Assembly: GCA_025362765.1 (NCBI GenBank)
Contig: JANYFI010000392.1
Span: 1-9,118 of the forward strand
From: Ferruginibacter sp.
GTDB taxonomy: Bacteria > Bacteroidota > Bacteroidia > Chitinophagales > Chitinophagaceae
Direction of reading: 5' to 3'
Length of the DNA: 9,118 nucleotides
This document shows positions 1 to 6,897 of the stretch, in pieces. Made by a program: the position numbers and the translations under genes. The stretch's first letter is position 1. Every line of letters begins with the position of its first letter. Under the pieces are notes generated by a model. The model was not told the origin of the DNA and made no database searches. It worked only from the letters and a program-made list of their open reading frames with translations.

Positions 1-262
1 AAAATTTTTATTCATAATTGAAATAGTTTTGAGCGTGGCGAAAGTAAGTTGCTTTTGCAGATAATCCAAAGTTTTTAGCCTGTGTTCATTTAAAAGTTTC
101 AAACATTTAAGTCTTCATTGTTTTGCCGTTTGTCAAAAAACAAGAATCATTTATAATAAAATGTTGCCTTGCTGATGTGAAGTATATAAATTGCAGGCTT
201 CATTTTAAGGAGTATGCCTTGCTTAAAATCATTCGCTAACAACTTATTAAAACTTAACAAAT
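1..262. other. Left-edge region without an identifiable gene
   Basis: No recognisable protein is encoded here on either strand. It reads as an upstream region for the + strand start codon at 263. It holds a TTTG (129-132) followed after 19 nt by TATAATAA (152-159), a weak promoter match, and a 9-bp direct repeat TGCCTTGCT (165-173 and 215-223). On the - strand a frame is open from about 114 to the window edge. It contains an ATG at 13-15 (MNKNF...) with an AT-rich leader, so a divergent gene could begin there and leave the window, but five codons cannot prove it. No histidine-kinase motif (HisKA H-box, or N, G1 or G2 boxes) is found on the - strand, so the missing end of the adjacent sensor gene is not here. 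Confidence 0.5.
202..229. repeat. Small inverted repeat upstream of the ATG at 263
   Basis: ATTTTAAG (202-209) is followed after 12 nt by its exact reverse complement CTTAAAAT (222-229). A nested AAGG/CCTT pair (207-210 and 217-220) offers an alternative fold. It lies 33 nt before the + strand start codon and could be an operator or a leader hairpin, although 8-bp AT-rich arms can arise by chance. Confidence 0.3.
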
Positions 263-3200
263 ATGAAAAAATCCATTTTGATTGCTGCTTTTGTTTCGGC
301 TTTTCTTGGTTCAAAACCAAACTCGAATTGTTCCAGCTCCGCATTGGAGCTGGCTAGTTCGGCAGCACGTTTATTTAGCTGTTCATTCAATTCTTTAAGT
401 ATGATTTCGTTTTGTATTCTTTTGCTGATGTCTTGCATGGCGCCGATGATACGGTAAGGCGTACCGTTGTTATCGCGAATAATGAGCGCACAGTCGGAGA
501 CATTTGTATAGGTTCCGTCAAATTTTCTAAACCGGTATTCTGCCTCCCAGTAATTTTTATCCTTATCCGCTATCAACTTGTTGATACTACTTATCATAGC
601 TTCCCTTTCATCGGGGTGTATAAAAGTTTGCCAGGACTGAAATCCGGGCGTGAGTTCTTTCATTTTATATCCAAACAATGTATTAAATCCCTCACCCCAA
701 AACACCGTATTATCGGCCAGGTCATAATCCCAGATGGCATCGGAAGTAGCTTTGGTAGCATATTCAAATCTTTCAATACTTTTAATCAGTGCCTGCCGGG
801 ACTGGATAATGCCGGTAATATCGTTGGAAGTTATCATCACGGCGTTTCTGTTGTTATAAAATATCGAATGTCCTGTGATATCAACATCTAGGCAAATACC
901 GCTTTTTGTAAGATGCCGCCATTGCCCGAAATTAACAATGCCGTAATTATTTATTTCCTTGTTCAACCGGATTACAGCGTCTACCTGGTCGGGTGTAAAT
1001 AATTCTTTGATGGTCATAGTTAAAAAACCGGCACTGGTGTAGCCATAGCGGGTAATTGCCGCATCATTTACTTCCATTATCTGCAGTGTTTCCAAATCGT
1101 ATATCCAGTTGGGAAGCGGATTGCAATTAAATATCATCCGGTATTTTTCTTCCGAATCCTTTACTGCTTTTTCGGCCTGTTTTAGAATGGTGATATCCTG
1201 CGTTGTTCCTTCCAATGCAACCGCCTGGCCCAAATTGTTGTATAACAGCGTTCCTTTTTGCAAGAGTACTTTTATGGTGCCGTCGTTTAATACAATTCGG
1301 TGTTCAAAATCGTACGATCTTTTTCCGGCCAGCGCTTCCGTGTAAAATTGCATTACTCTTTTTACATCGTCCGGATGAATGGCTTCCACTATTTTTTGCA
1401 ACGCGATCGGTTGATCGGTTTTTACAAATCCGTGTATGCGGTATAATTCATCCGACCAGAACGCCGTATTTGCTTTAATATCTACTTCCCAGTATCCCAA
1501 CTTTGCCATCTGCTGGGCTGTTTCCAATTTTTTATTTGTGGCAAGCAGGTTATCTTTTTGCAGCTTATTTTCCGTTATATTTCTGCTATAACAGGCAATG
1601 CCGGTTATTTCTTTACCATTGTAGATGGGATTAAAAGTAACTTCAGTCCATTCTGTAATGGCCAATGCAGGGTTGCTGCCTGATGAAATTTCCTTTTTGA
1701 TTGTTTCACCCGATAATGCGGAATAATACATTTCATGCCAGATAAGCAACATATCTTCAGAATAAACATCTTTTCTTAACAGATAATCGCCGGGTTTTAA
1801 GCTGATGCCTGTCGCTGATTTGTAAATTTTCATGAAGGCCCTGTTGCCGGCAATTAATTTTAAATCTTTAGTAACACTCCAGATTAAATCGTCGGTACTG
1901 TTAATCAATGCTTCCTTATCCCTGCGTTCAAAATTTTTTAAACTTTCTGCCTTTTTTTGCTCTGTCACATCCCTTATAAAAGAGCAGAAAAATTCCTCTC
2001 CTTTTTGTTTAATAGATTGAATGGTCATTTCCACAGGAAACTCCCGCTGATCTTTTCGGAGTGCATATAAACTCATCCTATTGTTTAATGCAGGGCCCTG
2101 CCCTGTATTAAGGTATTTATCCATTCCTTTCTGGTGTGGATTGCGGAAACGTTCGGGAATAATTATGCTGGCTACGCTCCGTCCCATAACTTCCGATTCT
2201 TTCCAGCCAAATATTTTTTCTGCCTGTGGATTCCAGAAAATAATGTTTCCTTTTAAATCCATACAAATGATCGCATCCAGTGCGGCATTCATTATCAGGC
2301 TCAGCTTTTCTTCACTTTCGCGAATGGCATCTTCAGATTTAATTCTGCCGGTTACATCATCCAGTAAACTCAGCACGCATTTATGGCCGTTGTACTCTAT
2401 GATGTTGTCAGTACTTTTCATGTATATCAGTTCGCCGTCTTTTTTTTTGTGCGTCAATATACGGTCGCTTATATAGCTGAAAGCTGATTCATTTTTCAGC
2501 ATTTTATTCAAGATCAAAATTTCTGACCCGGGATGAAGGGAATCGATTGTTAGTGATAGAAATTCTTTTTTTGTATAGCCGTATTTCTTAAGGGCAGAAT
2601 GGTTTGCTTCGACAATGCGGTGGGTTGTAAAATTAAAAATAAACAAGGGCAATGGATTGCTGTTGAATACGTGCTGGTAACGCTGTTCGGATAGTCCAAG
2701 CGCCTGCTCCTGTTCTTTTTTTTCTGTTGAATCCCTGGCGATGCAATACAGGTGGTTTTCATTTTTATCCCATCTTGCCAACCAGGAAAGGGTAACAATA
2801 CTTCCATCTTTTCTGATGTACCTGTTTTCGAAGTCATTTAGAGACATTTGTTTTTCCCCCAAATTTTTCTTTCCTTCCAGGCTACGCTGCTTGTCTTCTT
2901 CTATTATAAAATCAATATACTTTTTGCCAATCAGTTCTTCCGGTTGATAGCCCAGTATTTTTTCACAGGCTTTGCTTATCTGTGTAAAACGACCTTCTGC
3001 ATCAATCTCGCATATCATATCAAAAGAGTAATCAAGTATCCGCTGTCTGTCTGCCAGGGTTTTGTTGAGTAGCCTAATCGAATTGTTTTCTTTGGTGATA
3101 TCAGTAGCAATACAATATACCCCGGTGATTGAATTGTTGATAATAATAGGCAACGTCACCACGCATACGTGAAGAGTATTTCTTTTAGCGGTGAAAATTC

Positions 3201-6186
3201 TTATTTCATGGTCCTGTGTTATCCCTTGTTTTGCATTTTCAAATACAGATTTTACCTTCAGTAGGTCTTCAGAAAATATAAAATCTGTATAATGCATTTT
3301 TAGCAGGGCTTGTTGGGAAGTTTCCGCTTTCACTGCCATTATATTATTGGCGCTTGTTATACAGCCATCCATATCCAAAGCGAAAACAGCCGCAGGGTTT
3401 TGATAAAACAGGGACTGATACCTTTCCTTGCTTTCTTGTAATTCCCGCTCCATTTTTTTTCGGTCCGTAATGTCCTGTATAACGCCGATTAAAATATCAG
3501 GACTACCTTGTTCATTGTATTTGGTTGACTGATAGGTCATGATATTTCTTTCTTCTCCTTTGAGTGTAATAATTCGCGTTTCCAGTTGCTGCGATTCCAC
3601 TTTGTTGGCCAAACCATTCTTAAGCCACTGCAAATAAGTGTCTTTTTCATCGGGGTGAATAAATTGCACGATCCCTTCTTTGGATGGTTCTATACTTTGA
3701 GGTTCCAGACCTATAATTCTGTAAAATTCATCTGACCAGATGCGTTTACCAGTATGGATATTTATTTCAGCACTGCCAATTTTTGCTATTTTTTCAGCGC
3801 TATATAATAATTTTTTTATTCTCTCTTTTTGCTTTTCCTCCGATTTTTGGCAGGTGATATCCTGCATAACTCCCAGGATTTTCAGGGGTTTTCCATCCGC
3901 ATCATACTGCGCCTGTGCATAAACAAGAATATTTTTTTCTTCTTCGTTGGTAGTAATAATCCTGATTTCTACCCTGCTAAAAGTTGATTGTTCTGCAAGC
4001 TTAGTGAAAAATGTATTGATATAATCAGCTCTGTCGTCATTGTGTAAAAACTGAATAAAATTTTCCTGGGTGGGTTCAATAGATCCAGGCTCTATGCCCA
4101 ATATTCTATAAAATCCGTCGCTCCAGATATTTTTATGTGTTAAGTAGTCTATTTCAATGCAGCCTACGTTGGTTATATTCTCTGCCTGCTTTAATAAATT
4201 TTCTGTCTCGACTATTTTTAAATCCTTTTCTTTTTGCCTGGTAATATCTCTTCCGGTTATGCAGGCACCAATAACTATATCGTTCTCTTTTACGGGGCTT
4301 ACATTAATGTTGATCCATAAAGGTGTAAGGGTTTGTTTATTGGTGGATAGCAAATCGTAGTTGCTCGATTCCCCTCCCATTGTTTTTAAAAGAATATCTT
4401 TAAAAAATTCTTTTCGGTGTTCTTCCACATAAGTAAAAATATTGTCGCCAGTCTGCATTTCTTTGCTGGTAAAAAAGTTGTATCGGGCAATGTTGTTGCA
4501 ACTTTTTACGGTATAATCAGCGTTAATTAATGCAAATCCTTCGTCTGTATTTTCAAAAATTGCTTTGAGGTTTGCCTCAGAAATTTTTATTTTTTGTACG
4601 GTCTCTACTCTGTCAGTTACATCCCTGAAGTTATTTACAATACCTTGTACAGAAGGATAATGCACTAAGTTATTAAAATTGCTTTCTGTACATCTCCAGC
4701 TGCCGTTTTTGTGTCGCATCCGGCACAGGAAATTTCGCACAAAGATGCCCTGATGCGACAATATCTCTTCCCAGTTTTGTTTAAGCCCGGATATGTCGTC
4801 AGGATGCACGAGCGTAAATGGATTTATCTGCAATATTTCTTCGGCTGAATACCCTAATACGGCCGTTATCGCTCCTGACACATAAGTCAGTATTCCTTCG
4901 GGTGTTAAAATAGCGACAGCCTCATGGCTGTTATCAACAAGCATTTTATATCTTTCGTTACGGCTGGCGAGTTGTTCCTGTACCTTTTTCTTTTCTGTAA
5001 CGTCAACGGATGTTACAAAGGCAGCGTAAATAGTTCCATCATAATGCAATGGTTTAAAATGGTGGAGAATTGTTACGCTTTGATTATCCAACACATATTC
5101 TATTTCGTCCGTAATTGTTTCTCCCGCAAAAACACGGGTATAGTTTTCTTTAAATCGGGAAGCCTGGCTTGCAGTGGCGGAAGATAGTATGGGTTCTCCC
5201 AAAGCAAATTTCTTCTTAAAGAGCAGGTTGCAAACCACGTTAAATTTGTTATTAAAATTTACAATGGTCAAATCGGGATTAACAATTACAAAGCTTTCTT
5301 CCGTATTGTTCAGCAATAACTGGTTTTCCCTGTGTAATTTTATCGATGTTGAAATATCGATCATGTTTACCGTTGTGTATTCTTCGCCGTCATCATCGCT
5401 GAATGTTGAAGAAGAAACTTCAATCGTAAACCGAAATTCATTTTTTTTGATGCCAGTTAAAGAGCCTTTGGTATGGCCTTCTTTTTTACTCGCCGCCAGG
5501 TAAAGGCTAAAATTGGAATCTGTAGTATCAATAATACCCTCTCTTCCAATTTGTTGAAATTCAGCCAATGTATAGCCAAACATATCGCAGGCGGCTTTAT
5601 TGGCATCAAGTATTTGTCCGTTAGGCCTTGCTAAAAAAAAGGCCGTTAAGGAATGCTGAAATATTGATCTGTATTTATGTTCCGGTTGCTCTAATGTAAG
5701 TATATTGTTATTCACCGGCGGCAGAAAAGGCTCTACCGTAAGCACGTGGTATAGAAATCCATCATTATGGGATACCTGCACACAAGTAACTGCGATAGTT
5801 ATAGTATCACCGTTTTTGTGGTGTCCTTTCCATATAAGGGTATTTTTTTCCCCCTGCAACGGTAGGGGATTGGCGCATGTAAAAATATCCGGTGCAGAGC
5901 CATTGCTTATTTCCTGTTTGGTGTAGCCAAAAATATGGCAAAAACTTTCATTGGCATCTGCAACAGTAACGTTATCAGTCACAACAAAAACGGCCTGTTC
6001 TATACAGTCGAATAAAGGGGATAAAAAGGTATTCTTTTTAAGGTTTGTTTCGGAGGTAGCATTGATATCAGCACATATGGCGTTATTGAGGTTTTTTGCT
6101 CCGCCATTTTCAACAGCAGCTTTCTCACCCTGTATCACTTTCTTTTCAGTGATAGCGGCCTGCGTTTTGACGGAAACTTTCTTCAT
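247..6186 (-). CDS. Giant multi-PAS sensor, histidine-kinase region missing (3'-truncated)
   Basis: This is a 1,979-residue soluble sensor with no signal peptide or membrane segment visible. About fifteen PAS domains follow each other, at roughly residues 56-155, 170-284, 286-400, 411-527, 537-651, 664-780, 791-909, 921-1033, 1049-1156, 1168-1282, 1292-1412, 1423-1541, 1553-1668, 1680-1795 and 1802-1923. Many end in the PAC-type signature DIT/DVT plus charged residues. A coiled coil (about 1920-1953) ends in NAELEQF. In Bacteroidota kinases of this class that motif leads directly into the HisKA H-box (typically AYVASHDLQEP). Here it is followed by 25 unrelated residues (1955-1979) and a stop, so the H-box and ATPase domain are absent and autophosphorylation is not expected. 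Those 25 codons are antisense to the start of another gene. The ATG at 6186 has an AT-rich leader and a promoter candidate upstream. The ligands are unknown. Confidence 0.9.
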   Translation of the reverse strand: MKKVSVKTQAAITEKKVIQGEKAAVENGGAKNLNNAICADINATSETNLKKNTFLSPLFDCIEQAVFVVTDNVTVADANESFCHIFGYTKQEISNGSAPDIFTCANPLPLQGEKNTLIWKGHHKNGDTITIAVTCVQVSHNDGFLYHVLTVEPFLPPVNNNILTLEQPEHKYRSIFQHSLTAFFLARPNGQILDANKAACDMFGYTLAEFQQIGREGIIDTTDSNFSLYLAASKKEGHTKGSLTGIKKNEFRFTIEVSSSTFSDDDGEEYTTVNMIDISTSIKLHRENQLLLNNTEESFVIVNPDLTIVNFNNKFNVVCNLLFKKKFALGEPILSSATASQASRFKENYTRVFAGETITDEIEYVLDNQSVTILHHFKPLHYDGTIYAAFVTSVDVTEKKKVQEQLASRNERYKMLVDNSHEAVAILTPEGILTYVSGAITAVLGYSAEEILQINPFTLVHPDDISGLKQNWEEILSHQGIFVRNFLCRMRHKNGSWRCTESNFNNLVHYPSVQGIVNNFRDVTDRVETVQKIKISEANLKAIFENTDEGFALINADYTVKSCNNIARYNFFTSKEMQTGDNIFTYVEEHRKEFFKDILLKTMGGESSNYDLLSTNKQTLTPLWININVSPVKENDIVIGACITGRDITRQKEKDLKIVETENLLKQAENITNVGCIEIDYLTHKNIWSDGFYRILGIEPGSIEPTQENFIQFLHNDDRADYINTFFTKLAEQSTFSRVEIRIITTNEEEKNILVYAQAQYDADGKPLKILGVMQDITCQKSEEKQKERIKKLLYSAEKIAKIGSAEINIHTGKRIWSDEFYRIIGLEPQSIEPSKEGIVQFIHPDEKDTYLQWLKNGLANKVESQQLETRIITLKGEERNIMTYQSTKYNEQGSPDILIGVIQDITDRKKMERELQESKERYQSLFYQNPAAVFALDMDGCITSANNIMAVKAETSQQALLKMHYTDFIFSEDLLKVKSVFENAKQGITQDHEIRIFTAKRNTLHVCVVTLPIIINNSITGVYCIATDITKENNSIRLLNKTLADRQRILDYSFDMICEIDAEGRFTQISKACEKILGYQPEELIGKKYIDFIIEEDKQRSLEGKKNLGEKQMSLNDFENRYIRKDGSIVTLSWLARWDKNENHLYCIARDSTEKKEQEQALGLSEQRYQHVFNSNPLPLFIFNFTTHRIVEANHSALKKYGYTKKEFLSLTIDSLHPGSEILILNKMLKNESAFSYISDRILTHKKKDGELIYMKSTDNIIEYNGHKCVLSLLDDVTGRIKSEDAIRESEEKLSLIMNAALDAIICMDLKGNIIFWNPQAEKIFGWKESEVMGRSVASIIIPERFRNPHQKGMDKYLNTGQGPALNNRMSLYALRKDQREFPVEMTIQSIKQKGEEFFCSFIRDVTEQKKAESLKNFERRDKEALINSTDDLIWSVTKDLKLIAGNRAFMKIYKSATGISLKPGDYLLRKDVYSEDMLLIWHEMYYSALSGETIKKEISSGSNPALAITEWTEVTFNPIYNGKEITGIACYSRNITENKLQKDNLLATNKKLETAQQMAKLGYWEVDIKANTAFWSDELYRIHGFVKTDQPIALQKIVEAIHPDDVKRVMQFYTEALAGKRSYDFEHRIVLNDGTIKVLLQKGTLLYNNLGQAVALEGTTQDITILKQAEKAVKDSEEKYRMIFNCNPLPNWIYDLETLQIMEVNDAAITRYGYTSAGFLTMTIKELFTPDQVDAVIRLNKEINNYGIVNFGQWRHLTKSGICLDVDITGHSIFYNNRNAVMITSNDITGIIQSRQALIKSIERFEYATKATSDAIWDYDLADNTVFWGEGFNTLFGYKMKELTPGFQSWQTFIHPDEREAMISSINKLIADKDKNYWEAEYRFRKFDGTYTNVSDCALIIRDNNGTPYRIIGAMQDISKRIQNEIILKELNEQLNKRAAELASSNAELEQFEFGFEPRKAETKAAIKMDFFIFVKF
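263..310 (+). pseudogene. Orphan 5' end of a secreted or lipoprotein gene, cut after about 16 codons
   Basis: An ATG preceded by the A-rich leader TTAACAAAT opens the frame MKKSILIAAFVSAFLG. This is a basic start followed by a hydrophobic stretch, as in a signal peptide. The leader and start look like a real Bacteroidota gene start. Beyond about 310-324 the frame runs antisense to the PAS-sensor gene, so the rest of this gene is missing. The fused frame stays open to a stop at 455-457 (64 aa in all), but residues 17-64 are antisense to coding sequence and are not believable as a protein. Alternatively the 16 codons are a chance frame. The combination of leader, lysines and hydrophobic core argues against that, as does the loss of sensor homology at the same point. 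The original product cannot be identified. Confidence 0.5.
306..320. repeat. Short palindrome at the junction of the two truncated genes
   Basis: TTGGTT (306-311) and AACCAA (315-320) are exact reverse complements separated by CAA. The palindrome sits between the last signal-peptide-like codon of the + strand gene (about 310) and the last credible codon of the - strand sensor gene (325-327), so it fills the junction. It may be a trace of the joining event, a recombination site, or coincidence. Confidence 0.4.
802..1146 (-). repeat. PAS 14, a paralogous copy of PAS 10 (2341-2685)
   Basis: Residues 1680-1795 share a clear pattern with residues 1168-1282, encoded at 2341-2685. Both contain YxxxFNxNPLP, then (I/M)EVN or VEAN, RYGYT or KYGYT, and FL(S/T)(L/M)TI. 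The two copies are separated by three other PAS domains, so this duplication is dispersed and not tandem. Confidence 0.6.
1951..2313 (-). other. PAS 11, FixL-like PAS domain with conserved histidine
   Basis: Residues 1292-1412 resemble the oxygen-sensing PAS of FixL over its whole length. The matching patterns are IIPERFRNPHQKG, DKYLNTG, an arginine-rich segment with RKDQREFPVEM, and FFCSFIRDVTEQ at the exit. His1351 (codon 2134-2136) aligns with the FixL haem-ligand histidine (B. japonicum His200). Arg1370 falls within one residue of the oxygen-responsive Arg220, and Lys1357 replaces Arg206. Many PAS domains of this subfamily keep the histidine without proven haem binding, so the role is a hypothesis. 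Confidence 0.45.
3457..4197 (-). repeat. Tandemly duplicated PAS domains 6 and 7
   Basis: Residues 664-780 and 791-909 of the sensor look like copies of one PAS_3-type unit. Both carry the pattern IWSDxFYRIxGxEPxSIEP, followed by QF(L/I)H(N/P)D and the exit motif GV(M/I)QDIT. PAS 13 (residues 1553-1668, FWSDELYRIHG and IHPDD) is a more distant relative of the same type. The divergence between copies suggests an old duplication and not an assembly repeat. Confidence 0.7.
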
Positions 6187-6232
6187 TGTATCACTGGTTT
6201 TTCTACGGCCTTTTACCGTTGTGAAGATTGCT

Positions 6233-6263
6233 TAAAGGTATATCTGTGAGCGTTATCAACAAT
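6233..6263 (-). promoter_or_regulatory. Bacteroidota-type promoter candidate for the PAS sensor
   Basis: Read on the - strand, ATTG (6260-6263; consensus TTTG) is followed after exactly 19 nt by TACCTTTA (6233-6240; consensus TAnnTTTG, one mismatch). Transcription would begin about 40 nt before the ATG at 6186, a normal leader length. It was found by eye in an AT-rich region, so chance remains possible. Confidence 0.45.
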
Positions 6264-6500
6264 AAAAAAATCATAAATTAATTTGCATTTCACCTTTTTT
6301 ATTATTCACCGTTCCTGCCGGCAATCAAGCAACTACGCTATCAGTTCAGGTATTTATAAAGTTCGTCTGCCACCGACAGTTGCCTGTTGAAAACATCCGC
6401 TTTAAGCAGCCTGGTTATAAAATAGGCGGCTTTTATTATCTTCCACTAAAAGTAAATGCAGCGACTTCATCATCAATATTTATTAATAGATCACCTGTTG

Positions 6501-6532
6501 TTGCGGCAATCATTTTGCAGGGATTGCCGCAA
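6501..6532. terminator. Perfect 11-bp hairpin (first of two adjacent hairpins)
   Basis: TTGCGGCAATC (6501-6511) and GATTGCCGCAA (6522-6532) are exact reverse complements around a 10-nt loop. The stem is GC-rich compared with its surroundings. On either strand only short A/T runs follow, so terminator function is uncertain. It may be a leader or small-RNA structure, or part of one element with the next hairpin, which starts 4 nt later. Confidence 0.45.
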
Positions 6533-6535
6533 AGC

Positions 6536-6586
6536 AAACAGGTTGATTATACCGGCAACTGACGGGTTAATCAACCTGTTTCTTTT
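6536..6586. terminator. Perfect 14-bp hairpin followed by a T-rich run, terminator-like
   Basis: AAACAGGTTGATTA (6536-6549) pairs exactly with TAATCAACCTGTTT (6568-6581) around an 18-nt loop. The loop can add an inner ACC/GGT pairing. On the + strand the stem ends in TTT and continues CTTTT, which resembles an intrinsic terminator. On the - strand it is followed by GCTTTG, which is weaker. No intact gene ends here: the + strand open frame 6266-6562 stops inside the hairpin, and the flanking genes diverge. It may therefore terminate a lost gene or an unannotated short RNA. Confidence 0.5.
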
Positions 6587-6725
6587 AATGGGTAGTCAAA
6601 ATGAAAGTCCAGGTAACATGTATTTGAACTTTTCAACCGGATTCAAACGGGAGTAACTAATTCCTTTATTTGAAACAAAAATAATGCTAACCATCTTGTT
6701 TTAAGGTAATATAGCAATGTATTGT

Positions 6726-6745
6726 TTGTAGTGATTTTACTACAA
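6726..6745. promoter_or_regulatory. Inverted repeat upstream of the response regulator, possible operator
   Basis: TTGTAGT (6726-6732) and ACTACAA (6739-6745) are exact reverse complements with a 6-nt spacer. The 13-nt centre-to-centre layout would suit a dimeric regulator. It lies about 150 nt before the ATG at 6898, so autoregulation by the NarL-type regulator is possible but unproven. Confidence 0.3.
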
Positions 6746-6809
6746 TAATAATTCAGTAAAGCCTTCGTTTAAATAATGATTTATATTGCGTTAAACTAAG
6801 ACTATCTTT

Positions 6810-6831
6810 AGAGTAAATACTCTTTTTTTTT
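6810..6831. promoter_or_regulatory. AGAGTA-AA-TACTCT palindrome followed by nine T
   Basis: AGAGTA (6810-6815) and TACTCT (6818-6823) form a compact palindrome that runs into T tract 6823-6831, about 67 nt before the response-regulator ATG. It could be a binding site in the promoter region, or a short stem with a U-run acting as an attenuator. No convincing -33/-7 promoter pair was found for this gene. Confidence 0.25.
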
Positions 6832-6897
6832 GCTATATTTATCATTAATTTAGTGTAGATTAGCATTCCTTTATTCATACCAAACTAAGTTGGATCA

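Larger units (their letters stand above)
6187..6897. other. 711-nt divergent intergenic region with remnants
   Basis: This region lies between the - strand sensor and the + strand response regulator. It contains the sensor promoter candidate (6233-6263), two adjacent hairpins (6501-6581) and two small palindromes before the regulator. No intact gene is recognised, but several frames look protein-like. A + strand frame is open from 6266 to the stop ending at 6562 without any ATG. On the - strand, 6513-6436 reads MIAATTGDLLINIDDEVAAF and continues to a stop, and the neighbouring frame 6445-6341 reads ITRLLKADVFNRQLSVADEL and ends at a stop at 6341. The two - strand pieces would join through a single-base frameshift near 6436-6445, as in a decayed gene. 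No family is recognised for any of them. Confidence 0.5.

Noticed and set aside
147..344. A - strand frame ending in ISKATFYYK, which resembles a TetR-like helix-turn-helix
   Set aside because: The frame stops directly after the motif, the preceding residues show no TetR helices, and its first half is antisense to the + strand gene start and the sensor end. The match is too short.
263..457. A 64-residue + strand protein with a signal-peptide-like start
   Set aside because: Only the first 16 or so codons look real. The rest is antisense to the PAS sensor, so it is a joint product and is recorded as a broken gene start.
2081..2476. Various + strand open frames of 60-160 codons opposite the sensor gene
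   Set aside because: They are shadows of a strongly supported PAS-coding frame, with no domain signal and no proper start context.
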